Made by a program: the position numbers and the translations under genes. The notes beneath the pieces were generated by a model, which saw only the letters and a program-made list of their open reading frames with translations, did no database searches and had not been told where the DNA came from. Source: Mogibacterium sp. (lineage in GTDB: Bacteria > Bacillota > Clostridia > Peptostreptococcales > Anaerovoracaceae). Taken from it: a DNA stretch of 64,000 nt. Location: the NCBI GenBank assembly GCA_017403955.1, contig JAFRDH010000019.1:1-64000 (forward strand), read 5' to 3'. The first letter of the stretch is position 1. Each line of letters opens with the position of its first letter. Shown one piece after another: positions 9,343 through 18,776 of the stretch.

Positions 9343-9366
9343 TTTTGTCAAATATATTTGACAAAA
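9343..9366. promoter_or_regulatory. Perfect 24-bp palindromic operator
   Basis: The two 12-nt halves, beginning TTTTGTCAAATA, are exact reverse complements around the centre between 9354 and 9355. It covers the -35 box of the following promoter, as expected for a repressor site. The best candidate regulator is the XRE protein encoded at 10010-10201 in the same transcript. Confidence 0.8.
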
Positions 9367-9386
9367 TGCTATTGCAGGTGTATTAT
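9358..9386 (+). promoter_or_regulatory. Sigma-A promoter for the membrane protein/XRE operon
   Basis: TTGACA (9358-9363), a 17-nt spacer, then TATTAT (9381-9386), about 46 nt before the ATG at 9433. The -35 box is formed by the right half of the palindrome at 9343-9366, so regulator binding would block polymerase. Confidence 0.85.
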
Positions 9387-9432
9387 GTCCTCAGATAAAA
9401 GAACTTTATCAATCATTTGAGGAGGACATATC

Positions 9433-9972
9433 ATGAACAGTAAAGATTACGCAATGGGTCTGGCATTCGGCATAGTGACCGCATTAATAATATTTGCCCT
9501 TATATGGAAATTCAGCAAGAAAGGTCTCAAAGGAACCTTCGATGAGAGACAGGAACTGGTAAGAGGAAGAGGTTATAAATATGCTACTTTCACTATGCTG
9601 ATACTTCTCGCCATCGAGCTTCTGATAGAGAGCTTCGATCTTTTCGAAACACTCCCGATCACCCGCACACTGACATTATTCTTCATTATCCTCGCAGGTG
9701 TACTGGTATACGCATTTTACTGCATCAAGAACGATGCGTATTTCGGAGTCGGCACCGACGCCAGGACATATCGAATAGTAATGTGGGCGGTTATCATCGT
9801 CAACGCTATATCGGGTATTATCGGTCTCAAAAATGGCGCGATGGTAGATGGAAAGCTTGCTTTCGGACCGGTTGCATCCCTTCTCTTCGTCGCTGCTTTC
9901 ATTATGATACTTGTTGCGATGAGTATCAGGAACAACAGCCACGCCGGCGAAGAAGAATCTGATGAAGAATAA
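9433..9972 (+). CDS. Small polytopic membrane protein, XRE-linked
   Basis: Unrecognised 179-residue protein with about five hydrophobic segments. A first helix (about 8-25) is followed by a polar loop with DERQELVRGRGYK, a motif I associate with small DUF2178/DUF3796-like membrane proteins that pair with XRE regulators. Four more helices and an acidic C-terminal tail (EEESDEE) follow. GAGGAGG precedes the ATG. It shares a transcript with the downstream regulator, which starts 38 nt after the stop codon. Possible roles are sensing or altering regulator activity, or a stress-exporter-like function; neither is shown by the sequence. Confidence 0.8.
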   Translation: MNSKDYAMGLAFGIVTALIIFALIWKFSKKGLKGTFDERQELVRGRGYKYATFTMLILLAIELLIESFDLFETLPITRTLTLFFIILAGVLVYAFYCIKNDAYFGVGTDARTYRIVMWAVIIVNAISGIIGLKNGAMVDGKLAFGPVASLLFVAAFIMILVAMSIRNNSHAGEEESDEE

Positions 9973-10009
9973 ACATCAGAATATGCAAAGCATCGAAAGG
10001 AGCATTCCC

Positions 10010-10201
10010 ATGAAAAACCTTAAAATGAAATCCGCCCGGGTCGCTTTGGATCTGTCGCAGCAGCAGCTGGCAGACCTCATAGGAGTTTCGAGGCAGACAA
10101 TAAGCGCCATAGAGAAAGGCGACTACAACCCCACCATCAACCTTTGCATCGCAATATGCAAAGCACTGAACAAGACACTCGACGAACTATTCTGGGAATA
10201 G
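10010..10201 (+). CDS. XRE-family transcriptional regulator, minimal
   Basis: A 63-residue protein that is essentially a single Cro/C1-type helix-turn-helix domain: LSQQQLADLIGVSRQTISAIEK is the HTH core and NPTINLCIAICKALNKTLDELF completes the fold. The open frame extends upstream to 9962, but AAAGGAG precedes the ATG at 10010. The partner gene is the membrane protein immediately upstream. The perfect palindrome over the operon's -35 box suggests that it represses its own transcription. A terminator overlaps its stop codon. Confidence 0.9.
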   Translation: MKNLKMKSARVALDLSQQQLADLIGVSRQTISAIEKGDYNPTINLCIAICKALNKTLDELFWE

Positions 10202-10233
10202 GGAGACAGACGGTTCCCTGTCTCCCTTTTTTT
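10201..10233 (+). terminator. Rho-independent terminator of the XRE operon
   Basis: Nine-base-pair stem GGGAGACAG (10201-10209) / CTGTCTCCC (10218-10226) followed by seven T residues. Confidence 0.92.
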
Positions 10234-10248
10234 GCAAAAAAAATAGAA

Positions 10249-10482
10249 ATAAAGAATAAATTCAACTGAATTATTGCAAAAATCTCATAAATATGCCAAA
10301 ATTTAGCTGCTACACTATAAATTTTGAAGATATTTTCAAGGGATTTCATGTCAAAACGCTGAATTTATTCTTCATATTGATGATTTTATCAGTCAAAACG
10401 CGGTCAGTCAACATGAAATCGCTGAATTTATTCTTCATCACTATTATTCCAGCCTATTACTGTTGAATTTATGAAGAATAAA
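10249..10482. repeat. Four-site operator-like repeat array before the S24 repressor gene
   Basis: The 18-nt element GCTGAATTTATTCTTCAT occurs exactly at 10358-10375 and 10421-10438. A slightly changed inverted copy lies at 10249-10266 and a partial inverted copy (ATGAAGAATAAA) at 10471-10482, just before the start of the repressor gene. A second short repeat, GTCAAAACGC, precedes two copies (10350-10359, 10392-10401). Spacing between the exact copies is 63 nt, about six helical turns. The array probably binds the S24-type repressor encoded next to it. No other gene is seen in this 296-nt gap. Confidence 0.7.
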
Positions 10483-10497
10483 AAAGGAGGCGAGGGT

Positions 10498-11001
10498 TTG
10501 AACTTTCTTGACAGAATCGATGCATATTGCAAATCACACAATATGTCACAATCCTATTTTGAACGCGCAGCCGGACTTTCCAAAGGACAGATCACAAAGT
10601 GGCGAAACGGATTCAAACCGGGACTCAAAAGCCAGCAGAAGCTTGCGGCTTTTATGAATATAAGCATTGCAGAGCTTATGAGAGAAGGTTCCGAAGACGG
10701 CGCAAGCGGAGATGAGTCCAGATTTGAGATCACCATGGATGACGACAGCATGGAGCCATACATTTTAAAAGGCTATATCATCATCGCTGATAAAAACAGT
10801 AAAGTCGAGTCAGGCGATATAGCAATCATCAGCACTCCCGGAGATCAGACAATATGCAGGAAAGTCGTTTTTAATGAAGACGGGATAATTCTTCAGCCAT
10901 ATAACCGCAAATATGACGCTGTGTATTATCGCTACTCTGAGATGGAGTCCCTGCCGGTAGCTTTGACCGGCAAAGTAGTAAGGCATATAGGTAAGCATTA
11001 A
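10498..11001 (+). CDS. S24/LexA-like HTH repressor
   Basis: Phage-C1-like regulator of 167 residues. The N-terminal HTH (about 1-62) includes MSQSYFERAAGLSKGQITKWRNG. The C-terminal S24 peptidase-like domain (about 78-165) has the nucleophile region DDSMEPYILKG and the general-base Lys region ICRKVVF, so the Ser/Lys dyad appears intact. I see no Ala-Gly cleavage bond in the linker (GASGDES), so self-cleavage is uncertain. The start is the TTG at 10498, 8 nt after AGGAGG; an in-frame ATG at 10471 has no ribosome site and lies in an operator repeat. No phage genes are nearby, so this is an orphan or domesticated regulator. Confidence 0.85.
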   Translation: MNFLDRIDAYCKSHNMSQSYFERAAGLSKGQITKWRNGFKPGLKSQQKLAAFMNISIAELMREGSEDGASGDESRFEITMDDDSMEPYILKGYIIIADKNSKVESGDIAIISTPGDQTICRKVVFNEDGIILQPYNRKYDAVYYRYSEMESLPVALTGKVVRHIGKH

Positions 11002-11004
11002 AAA

Positions 11005-11034
11005 AATCCCGGAAGATGAAGTTCTCCCGGGATT
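11005..11034. terminator. Bidirectional terminator
   Basis: Stem AATCCCGG (11005-11012) / CCGGGATT (11027-11034) in the 45-nt gap between the convergent S24 repressor and cyclophilin genes, with an A run on the left and a T-containing right flank. Confidence 0.8.
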
Positions 11035-11046
11035 CATTCATCAGCA

Positions 11047-11526
11047 TCAGTCTTCTACTCTGATACACTTTATTGTCTGCGGAACGAGCGGCTTATCTCT
11101 TAAGTTTCTCTTGCTCATTACGATCTTATCAGCTACAGTCATACCTTCGGTGACTTTGCCAAAAGCAGCATACTGTCCGTCAAGGTGCGGCGATGTTGTA
11201 GTCATAATGAAGAATTGTGAACCTGCGGAGTTCGGTTCCATCGTTCTTGCCATAGAGAGAACTCCCCTCTCGTGCTTGAGATCGTTCTTGAACCCATTAG
11301 CGCTGAACTCACCCTTGATAGTCCATCCCGGACCGCCTGTTCCTGTTCCTTGCGGGCATCCGCCCTGGATCATGAATCCCGGGATAACTCTGTGGAAAAT
11401 AAGTCCGTCATAAAAACCGGAATTTGCGAGCTTCTCGAAATTAGCAACAGTCTCAGGAGCGATATCTTCATACAGTTCGCCCTTCATGATTCCGCCATCT
11501 TCCATTTCAATAGTGAACTTTTTCAT
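11047..11526 (-). CDS. Cyclophilin-type peptidyl-prolyl isomerase
   Basis: Cytoplasmic PpiB-type cyclophilin, 159 residues, speeding cis-trans isomerisation of X-Pro bonds. The family motifs are present: [13 protein letters not shown] carries the catalytic Arg, then GSQFFIMT and the hydrophobic pocket [12 protein letters not shown]. No signal peptide. GACGGAGG precedes the ATG. It is the last gene of a five-gene minus-strand operon with an ABC transporter, 19 nt after the permease stop. Confidence 0.95.
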   Translation of the reverse strand: MKKFTIEMEDGGIMKGELYEDIAPETVANFEKLANSGFYDGLIFHRVIPGFMIQGGCPQGTGTGGPGWTIKGEFSANGFKNDLKHERGVLSMARTMEPNSAGSQFFIMTTTSPHLDGQYAAFGKVTEGMTVADKIVMSKRNLRDKPLVPQTIKCIRVED

Positions 11527-11545
11527 TAATAAAACCTCCGTCAGA

Positions 11546-14500
11546 TTATTCTACTGATTTAAGTGACTCTGTCATAGACACAGAGCGCAGTCTCTTCTGC
11601 ATCGCAAGATTGACTACCCCTGCGAATAAGAACGTAAGTAAAACCGCAACTACTATATTCATGTTAGTCAGCCTCGGTTCGAAGAATATCATTTTGACCA
11701 CTATATTGTCTATAACGAATTTGAGCAGCCATTTACCGAGCGGTATACCGACTAATGCAGCGATCGCTGTCAGGAATATGTTTTCTCTGAAAACATACTG
11801 CGACACTTCCAGCTGATTGAAACCGAGGACCTTTATCGTTGCGATCTCTCTGATCCTCTCTGTGATATTTATATTTGTCAGGTTGTACAGCACTATGAAC
11901 GCAAGCAGTGCTGCGGACAAAATGACGACATATACTACTGCATTAAGGCTCTCCATCATCTTGCTGACATTCTCGCGCACATCCAGATTGACAGAAACAG
12001 CAGCAGTATTCTCATAGTTTGCCGCAAGAGTTGCAGCCTCTCTTATCACAGATTCCTCCGGTTCCCCGTCAAGCCTGACAAGAGCGGACTTGATCTCCGC
12101 TTTCTTGCCGAATCCTTTCTCATATGTGTCCAGGCTCATGTAGATGCTGTCATATACATAGTTGTCACACACGCCTGAAACGGTGACTTCCATCTCACGA
12201 TAGCCTTCACGTACAGTGATGCGGTCTCCCACATTGACGCCGTAATCGTGGTTGATCTTGCGTACTATCACAGCCTCTCCTTCTCCCGGGAATCCGATAG
12301 GATCCGCACCTGAGTGAAGGTCGATATAGTGACCAAAACTATCAGGATCCGCTGCGCTGCATGTGACATCATAGCTGCCGCTATCCATCACCAGAGTTAC
12401 CTCACCCTGATGCAGGAACATCACTTCATTCTCTGTGACGGCACTTCCGTCAGATAGCTCTCCAATATCCTCAAGGAAATCCTTCTGTCTGTTTTCATTC
12501 ATATTCTTGCTGAATACCGTTACAAAATCATAAAGTGAAATCTCCTCAAACTGGTATTCAGCTACTCTTGCGATCGTGGTCTTTATACCTATTCCGGCAA
12601 TAAGAAGAGCAGTACAGCCGCTTACGCCGATAACCATCATCAGGAAACGCTTCTTATCACGGAAAATGTTACGGATCGAAACTTTGTAAAGGAAGCTGAT
12701 CCTTTTCCATAGAGGCGTTATTCTCTCCATGAGGATCCTCTTGCCGGCAGGCGGAGTCTTAGGTCTTATAAGATCCGAAGGAGATACTTTGAAGTCCTGG
12801 GAAATCGAGACCCATGTGGCTCCCATTGAGCACAGAAGTGCTGCCGCAAGCGAGATCGCCCCGAGCACCGGATCGATGATATAGTCGACTTCATGGCTGA
12901 AGTCATACATCATCGTGTACGCATTCCATATGACAGCCGGGAAAATCTTGCATCCAGCAAAGAATCCGACTATCGCTCCCATGAATGCCGCGCTTCCCGA
13001 GTAGAACATGTACTTGCTTACTATAGCTGCGTTGCTGTATCCGAGTGCCTTCAGGACACCTATTTGTGTCCTCTGCTCGTCGACCATTCTCGTCATAGTG
13101 GTCATACATACAAGCGCTGCGATAAGGAAGAAGAATACCGGGAAAATCTTGGCAATGTTATCGACTATTCCGGAGTTGCTGTCAAAAGATGAATATCCTG
13201 CGTTATCATCTCTGGTAAATGCATAGGAATTGCCGGTCTCCATCTCGTCTATCTTGTCCTGGGCTTTGTCCAGCTTATCCTTTGCATCATCGAGTTTTTT
13301 CTTGGCCTTCTCGAATTCTGTGTCCGCATCCCGTTCTTCCTGTCTCAGCGTCCTGCGTCCCTTATCGATCTTCTTCTCTTCTTTGTCAAGAAGTTTGAGA
13401 CCCTTTTCAGCCTGTGCAAGTCCGTCCTTAGCTTTGGAAAGACCTGCCTCTGCTTTTTTGATACCATCGTTGATCTGTTTGATGTTGCCTTTGAGTCCGC
13501 TGATAGTTCCGTCCAGCTTGTTTATCTCAGCCTCAAGAGCAGCAATCTGCGCTGAGATGTTTTCATCATCAGAGCCCAAAGATTTCAGCTGCTCGAGCTG
13601 CTGCTGCATCTGAGCCTTTCCGCCCTCAGCCTGTGCAAGCCCCGCCTCCGCTGCAGCCTTCTTGTCTTTCAGATCGCTGATAGTCGCTTTGAGATCCTTG
13701 ATAGTATCTTTCGCAAGCTTCATCTTGGCCTTGACATCTTTGCGCTTCCCGGTTATTAGTTTTTCTCCTTTGTCGAGCTTTTTATCCGCATCGCTTATCT
13801 CACGCTCCGCATCGGCCTTCTCTTGTTCGTATTTGGCCAGATTCTCTTCGTATTCCGCCTTCTTCTCATCAAGCTCATCCTGCGCTTCTTTCATGGCAGT
13901 TTCACGTCTTGCTGCAGTGATTTTCTCTGCAAGATCTTCCATACTGTCCTTGCCTGCATCAAGACGGTCCTTGAGTTCTTCAGTGAACGGCGGCTCAGGC
14001 GCATCGACCGTAACGTACAGATTCGTATAATAGTCCACATCAAACACATCCCGGTCCACGTAGAAGAAAGTATCCAGACTTCCGTTCCCGATATCTGTCG
14101 ATCCTCTCTGATAGTCAAGGTAAATCGGGGTATTGACCGTACCTACGATCTTGAATTCACGTGTCTTGAAATTCTTCAGTTTGTCCTTGTCGTTAGCATC
14201 TGACAAAACGACTGTATCGCCTACATGGTAGCCTTCGTCAGTTATGCTGTAAGCATCAATGACGCACTCGTCATCAGCTTCAGGAAGTCTTCCCGAAGCG
14301 ATACTCAGCGTATTTATAGAATCCGGGAACGAGATCGCCTTGAGCGCCTGCTCGTCCCCACTGTCTGTAACTGCCAGCACATCGATCTGCACCGATCCCT
14401 CCGCGCCGGTAACACCATCCCACGCAAGAGCCATATCTACGCTTTCGTCATCGATCCCGTATGATGAAGCGATCATATAATCATAGAAATTGTGGTCTTC

Positions 14501-14647
14501 GAGGAATCTGCTTGCAGTGCTGACCATTGACGCTTTGCAATCCTTGAGGCCGGCAAAAAAACCCACGCCAAGAGCCACGATCGCGAAGATCGCAAGATAC
14601 CTCGCAAGTGAGGTCCTTATTTCTCTGAACGTGGACTTTCTTATCAT
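11546..14647 (-). CDS. FtsX-like ABC permease with long external coiled coil
   Basis: A 1033-residue permease of the MacB/FtsX type. It has one N-terminal membrane helix (about 15-37), an external MacB-like periplasmic core (about 38-240), and a very long Lys/Glu/Ala coiled coil (about 240-465). A three-helix FtsX block (about 500-640), a second external domain and a final three-helix FtsX block near the C-terminus complete it. Two FtsX modules in one chain mean that one polypeptide per transporter may suffice. These transporters usually do mechanotransmission or export of lipids, peptides or antibiotics rather than import. The ATPase gene lies 6 nt upstream. The large external coil suggests contact with wall or partner proteins. 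Confidence 0.9.
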   Translation of the reverse strand: MIRKSTFREIRTSLARYLAIFAIVALGVGFFAGLKDCKASMVSTASRFLEDHNFYDYMIASSYGIDDESVDMALAWDGVTGAEGSVQIDVLAVTDSGDEQALKAISFPDSINTLSIASGRLPEADDECVIDAYSITDEGYHVGDTVVLSDANDKDKLKNFKTREFKIVGTVNTPIYLDYQRGSTDIGNGSLDTFFYVDRDVFDVDYYTNLYVTVDAPEPPFTEELKDRLDAGKDSMEDLAEKITAARRETAMKEAQDELDEKKAEYEENLAKYEQEKADAEREISDADKKLDKGEKLITGKRKDVKAKMKLAKDTIKDLKATISDLKDKKAAAEAGLAQAEGGKAQMQQQLEQLKSLGSDDENISAQIAALEAEINKLDGTISGLKGNIKQINDGIKKAEAGLSKAKDGLAQAEKGLKLLDKEEKKIDKGRRTLRQEERDADTEFEKAKKKLDDAKDKLDKAQDKIDEMETGNSYAFTRDDNAGYSSFDSNSGIVDNIAKIFPVFFFLIAALVCMTTMTRMVDEQRTQIGVLKALGYSNAAIVSKYMFYSGSAAFMGAIVGFFAGCKIFPAVIWNAYTMMYDFSHEVDYIIDPVLGAISLAAALLCSMGATWVSISQDFKVSPSDLIRPKTPPAGKRILMERITPLWKRISFLYKVSIRNIFRDKKRFLMMVIGVSGCTALLIAGIGIKTTIARVAEYQFEEISLYDFVTVFSKNMNENRQKDFLEDIGELSDGSAVTENEVMFLHQGEVTLVMDSGSYDVTCSAADPDSFGHYIDLHSGADPIGFPGEGEAVIVRKINHDYGVNVGDRITVREGYREMEVTVSGVCDNYVYDSIYMSLDTYEKGFGKKAEIKSALVRLDGEPEESVIREAATLAANYENTAAVSVNLDVRENVSKMMESLNAVVYVVILSAALLAFIVLYNLTNINITERIREIATIKVLGFNQLEVSQYVFRENIFLTAIAALVGIPLGKWLLKFVIDNIVVKMIFFEPRLTNMNIVVAVLLTFLFAGVVNLAMQKRLRSVSMTESLKSVE

Positions 14648-14653
14648 GCTGTA

Positions 14654-15508
14654 TTACCACTCGATTTCCGAAACAGGCACAGGATCATGGTTGACTTTCA
14701 CATCCTGCACTCTTCCGCTCCTGACACTGATAACTCTGTCAGCCATAGGAGTGATAGCTTTGTTATGTGTGATAATGATTACGGTCGTTCCCGAGTTCCT
14801 TGCCTGATCCTGAAGAAGCTGGAGTATCGCTTTTCCTGTGTTGTAGTCAAGCGCTCCTGTCGGCTCATCGCAAAGGAGAAGTTTCGGGTTCTTGGCCAGA
14901 GCTCTCGCTATGGCTACTCTCTGCTGCTCGCCGCCTGAGAGCTGCCCCGGGAAGTTATTCATTCTGTCCTCGAGGCCAACCGCTTTGAGTGTCTCTGCAG
15001 GGTCAAGGGGATCCTTACAGATCTGTGTTGCAAGTGATACATTTTCAAGCGCTGTCAGGTTCTGGACCAAATTATAGAACTGGAATACGAACCCTATATC
15101 ATAGCGCCTGTACTTGGTAAGCTCACGCTGATTCATGCTGCTTATCTCACGTCCGTCGAGAATGACACGCCCGCTTGTGAGTGTGTCCATCCCGCCAAGA
15201 ATGTTGAGAAGTGTAGTTTTGCCGGCTCCGGACTCACCTACTACGACAGCGAGTTCTCCTTTGTTCACGCAAAATGATGCATCCGCAAGCGCTACAATGT
15301 CTACTTCTCCGACATGGTATACTTTGCGGACATTTTCAAACACGACATAATTGTCACAGTCCTCCGGCGCTTCTGTCTCAGGCTCCTCCATAAGATCGCT
15401 TTCCGTCATTTCCATCAGTTCACCGAGTTTATCAGCGTCACGTAAAGCTTTGATTTTCCTGAGAAATTCCTGTTCTTCCGCATGGTCTTTATTTGTTAGT
15501 TTGTCCAT
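14654..15508 (-). CDS. ABC transporter ATP-binding protein (MacB/LolD type)
   Basis: Nucleotide-binding subunit for the adjacent FtsX-type permease, 284 residues. It has Walker [11 protein letters not shown]-loop FVFQFYNLV, signature [15 protein letters not shown], Walker [13 protein letters not shown] and H-loop IIITHN. An N-terminal extension of about 50 acidic residues precedes the usual ABC fold. I choose the ATG at 15508 because GAGG stands 6 nt upstream; the in-frame ATG at 15520 has no such site. The permease follows after 6 nt. Confidence 0.95.
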   Translation of the reverse strand: MDKLTNKDHAEEQEFLRKIKALRDADKLGELMEMTESDLMEEPETEAPEDCDNYVVFENVRKVYHVGEVDIVALADASFCVNKGELAVVVGESGAGKTTLLNILGGMDTLTSGRVILDGREISSMNQRELTKYRRYDIGFVFQFYNLVQNLTALENVSLATQICKDPLDPAETLKAVGLEDRMNNFPGQLSGGEQQRVAIARALAKNPKLLLCDEPTGALDYNTGKAILQLLQDQARNSGTTVIIITHNKAITPMADRVISVRSGRVQDVKVNHDPVPVSEIEW

Positions 15509-15526
15509 AGCAAGCCTCATCTTGTG

Positions 15527-16423
15527 TTATATGAAAATATTGATGCATCCTATCACAAGGCCGATGAGCGCCCCGAGACTGACGATCATATTAAGTTCAT
15601 TTTTCATTACAGCGAGGACACCCTTCTCAAGATCATCCACTGACATGGAATTGATCTTGTCCTCAACTATCGAAGCGACATTTATTCTCCTCAGCGCAGA
15701 ATTGACTGCGTTTACCACAGACTCCCTGTAAGCCTCAGTCATTTTGGTCTTTACATATTCAGGGCTGTAACCTGCCTGTTCAAGGACATGGAGCGGAGTC
15801 CTGTCACCGAGGTCATGGATCCTGCTCGTCGTGATCTCACGGATCATCTCTTTGCCTCTGGTATCGATGAATTCTTCCATCTTCTCGCCGATATTGATCA
15901 TTACTCTGTCGACAAGCTGCTCCGGAACTATCGCTTTGAGAAGTCTCGATGATGCTATATGTTCAGCCATCATGCGGTTGCCTTCCCGGCGCATCGTTTC
16001 AGGAATATCCATCATATGTATAGCCTGCGTTATCTTCATTGTGAGAAGGTCCGTAAAGCTCGCCTCGAGTTTGTCGTATTTCGCGCTGCTCCCGGTAAGT
16101 ATAGCTCCGGTGTCCCTGATATCCTGATCAAGTATGGCCATCGCGCGCTCAATAAGAGGCCGTTCTACCTCCTCGGTCAGCATTTTGCTCGAAATGTCTT
16201 CTCTGGTAAATAGTTCATCCTGAACGATCTTGCCTGCAGACTTCGCAAGACGAGCTTTGCCCTTCGGGATCGCACCGGGTGTGAACGGTATTCTGTGACC
16301 GAACAGGCGCTTCTCTTCACGCGGGAAGAAAAGCATTTTGACGGCTATAAGGTTGGTAAAATAACCAATCACCGCGCCGATGAGCGGCGGAATTATGAAA
16401 TGTGTTATCACTTGTGTGGTCAT
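15527..16423 (-). CDS. DUF445 (YheB-like) membrane protein
   Basis: 298-residue DUF445 protein. The N-terminal membrane hairpin includes PPLIGAVIGYFTNLIAVKMLFFP, in which the GYxTNxxAxxxLF pattern is the family hallmark; PFTPGAIPKGK follows. A long helical middle and a C-terminal membrane helix (about 276-296) complete it. Family function is unknown; the B. subtilis homologue is spore-associated. It lies between the YgjP-like peptidase and the ABC ATPase in one operon, with gaps of 17-18 nt. Confidence 0.88.
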   Translation of the reverse strand: MTTQVITHFIIPPLIGAVIGYFTNLIAVKMLFFPREEKRLFGHRIPFTPGAIPKGKARLAKSAGKIVQDELFTREDISSKMLTEEVERPLIERAMAILDQDIRDTGAILTGSSAKYDKLEASFTDLLTMKITQAIHMMDIPETMRREGNRMMAEHIASSRLLKAIVPEQLVDRVMINIGEKMEEFIDTRGKEMIREITTSRIHDLGDRTPLHVLEQAGYSPEYVKTKMTEAYRESVVNAVNSALRRINVASIVEDKINSMSVDDLEKGVLAVMKNELNMIVSLGALIGLVIGCINIFI

Positions 16424-16440
16424 ATTATCTCCAGTCTATA

Positions 16441-16989
16441 TCAGTTCTTCATTCCTCTTCTTATCATCTTCCAGCCCGGCATGAATCTGTCCATCAGCGC
16501 ATAGAAATCCGGCCCGTGGTTAGGCACCACAGTATGAACGAGTTCGTGCAGGATGACATAGTCAAGTTCAGTGTCAGATCTTGCAGCCAGCATGAGACTG
16601 AAATTGACATGGTGCGTCCTTGTGTTGCAGCTTCCCCAACGGGTATGCATATCTCTCACCGTCCATCCGCTGCACCTGAGTCCTGTGCGCTGTTCTATCA
16701 CCGGAAGTCTTTCGCCGATACGCCTCTTGAGATCCGCTCTTCTTGCTTCCTTTTCGGCAGGATCCACAGCCTGCGCCTGAGCAGCAGAACGTGTCCTGAC
16801 TTTTGCAACCGTTCTGTCGATCCAGTCCATCTTGCTCCTGACAAATTCTATTATGTGTTTGTCCGATGCAAGATAAGGAGCACTGATGACTACTTTGCCG
16901 TCAGGAGCCTTGACCCGCATGTTTATTCTTTTGATGCGCTTCTTTGTTACTTCAACAGGAAGGCCGTCAATTATAATAATTTTAGTCAT
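16441..16989 (-). CDS. YgjP-like zinc metallopeptidase
   Basis: 182-residue member of the YgjP/SprT-like (DUF45) group. The zinc motif HELVHTVVPNHGPDF supplies HExxH and the downstream His; TRWGSCNTRTHHVNFSL is the second family signature. Physiological substrates are unknown. First gene of the minus-strand operon reaching to the cyclophilin gene. The GC-rich start is weak in ribosome-site sequence. Confidence 0.88.
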   Translation of the reverse strand: MTKIIIIDGLPVEVTKKRIKRINMRVKAPDGKVVISAPYLASDKHIIEFVRSKMDWIDRTVAKVRTRSAAQAQAVDPAEKEARRADLKRRIGERLPVIEQRTGLRCSGWTVRDMHTRWGSCNTRTHHVNFSLMLAARSDTELDYVILHELVHTVVPNHGPDFYALMDRFMPGWKMIRRGMKN

Positions 16990-17039
16990 ACAAAATTATT
17001 ATACCACATACCAATGATCACATATGTGAATTGCACATT

Positions 17040-17080
17040 AGAAAAATCCGGAGACCGTCATTCAGGCAGGTCTCCGGATC
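17040..17080 (-). terminator. Terminator of the AGCS symporter gene
   Basis: Eleven-base-pair perfect stem ATCCGGAGACC (17046-17056) / GGTCTCCGGAT (17069-17079), followed on the minus strand by a T run. Confidence 0.9.
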
Positions 17081-17112
17081 TGATCGAGCTTTATTATCAA
17101 ATAATGTTCGGA

Positions 17113-18552
17113 TTAGTTCTTATTTCCGACTTTCCAGCAATCGGCCTTGCTTTCATCGAGGCCGATGTTCTTAGCCAGGAAGCGAGGTGCCTTGCCGGCA
17201 GCTTTCTGGTCTGTGTAGTCCTTGAGGCACTTAACAGCAGTTCCACCGAGGATCGCGATAGTCGGGATATTGGTAACTACCATGAGGCCCTGGAACATAT
17301 CAGCTGTATCCCATACAAGTCCTGCAGAGGAGATAGCTCCGAGGAATACAAGAATTGTTGCAATGATTCTGAAGATCAGGCACTCAGTCTTGGTCATGTC
17401 TCTCTTCAGGATGAATGCGAAGCAGCCCTCGCAGTATGAGTAGTTACCGATAAGTGTAGTGAATGCGAACAGTGACATTGAGATCGCAATGAAGATTGGG
17501 CCGAATCCGCCGAGTACTGTGTGGAGGCATGTCTGAACATAGCCTGCAGCATCAGCACTTCCGTCAACTACGTATGAACCAGGATCAACAGATACTGTCG
17601 ACAGGCACATGAAAGCTGTAGCTGAGCAGATCAGAAGTGTATCGATGAATACGGAAAGTGTCTGAACAAGACCCTGCTTGACCGGGTGAGCTACGTCAGC
17701 CTTAGCAGCAGCGTTCGGAGCAGATCCCATACCAGCCTCATTGGAGTAAAGACCTCTCTTGAGACCCCACATGATAACTGAACCGGTAAATCCTCCGAAG
17801 ATAGCCTGGAAGTCAAATGCAGTGCTGAAGATCAGGCTGAACATTGCGCCGAAGTTCTTAGCGTTTATAACCAGAACTACTATAGACATTACTACATAAA
17901 CAATACCCATGATCGGTACGAGGAATCCTGTTACATCAGTAAGTCTCTTAGCACCTCCGATAACGATAACAGCGAAGAGAACTGCAAGGATGATACCGAT
18001 GACCATTGGAGTTGACTTCTCATTGTAGAAGCTGAATGTTGCAAATGTCGACTGGAGGTTGAATGCAGCGAGCATGTTATATCCTACTGCATAAGTGAAG
18101 ATGATCAGAACAGAGAAAAGAACTCCGAGCCATCTCTGTCCGAGAGCATTCTGCATATAGTAGGAAGGTCCGCCGTAGAATGTACCGTCATCAGCTTTTT
18201 TCTTATAGATCTGTGCAAGTGTAGACTCGATGAAAGCGTTGGCGCCGCCGAAAATAGCAGTGATCCACATCCAGAATATCGCTCCCGGTCCACCGAGTAC
18301 AATAGCTGTACATACACCGATGATGTTTCCTGTACCTACTCTGGAAGCAGTAGATACCATAAGTGCGCCGAATGAAGAGATGCCTCTTTCGTCTTCAGGC
18401 TTCTCCATAACTACCCTGAACATCTCAGGGAAGAGTCTGATCTGAACAGCCTTAGTTCTGATCGTGAAGTAGATACCTACAGCGATCAGGAACAGAGGAA
18501 CAATGTATGGCTGATACAGAATGTTGTTCATGAAACCAACAATTGAACTCAT
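17113..18552 (-). CDS. Sodium/alanine symporter (AGCS family)
   Basis: Alanine/glycine:cation symporter of 479 residues with about eleven membrane helices. Family blocks include GNIIGVCTAIVLGGPGAIFWMW, where GTGNI is the substrate/ion site region, and GLYSNEAGMGSAPNAAA. The frame is open to 18717, but the extra 55 residues look random; the ATG at 18552 has AGGAG 7 nt upstream. Takes up alanine, glycine or D-alanine with Na+. It stands alone with its own terminator. Confidence 0.95.
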   Translation of the reverse strand: MSSIVGFMNNILYQPYIVPLFLIAVGIYFTIRTKAVQIRLFPEMFRVVMEKPEDERGISSFGALMVSTASRVGTGNIIGVCTAIVLGGPGAIFWMWITAIFGGANAFIESTLAQIYKKKADDGTFYGGPSYYMQNALGQRWLGVLFSVLIIFTYAVGYNMLAAFNLQSTFATFSFYNEKSTPMVIGIILAVLFAVIVIGGAKRLTDVTGFLVPIMGIVYVVMSIVVLVINAKNFGAMFSLIFSTAFDFQAIFGGFTGSVIMWGLKRGLYSNEAGMGSAPNAAAKADVAHPVKQGLVQTLSVFIDTLLICSATAFMCLSTVSVDPGSYVVDGSADAAGYVQTCLHTVLGGFGPIFIAISMSLFAFTTLIGNYSYCEGCFAFILKRDMTKTECLIFRIIATILVFLGAISSAGLVWDTADMFQGLMVVTNIPTIAILGGTAVKCLKDYTDQKAAGKAPRFLAKNIGLDESKADCWKVGNKN

Positions 18553-18776
18553 AATTATTCTCCTTAAAAATCCAAATAATACCTTTTTCTGCACACGATA
18601 TTGAGAAAGAGCAATTTTTGTGCGCTTTAACAAACTAATGCGGTGCAATTTATGGAAACATTTTAACAAAACACTGTTATTCTTGTCTATAAAAAAAAGA
18701 AATGAACGTAAATGCATACATCAGCTGCATGTTTGTGCGATAATGGATTACAGATTTTCACAAGCGGAGGTATTGT

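Noticed and set aside
17113..18717. Longer AGCS protein starting at 18717
   Set aside because: The extra 55 residues are unlike the family, and the ATG at 18552 has a proper AGGAG site.
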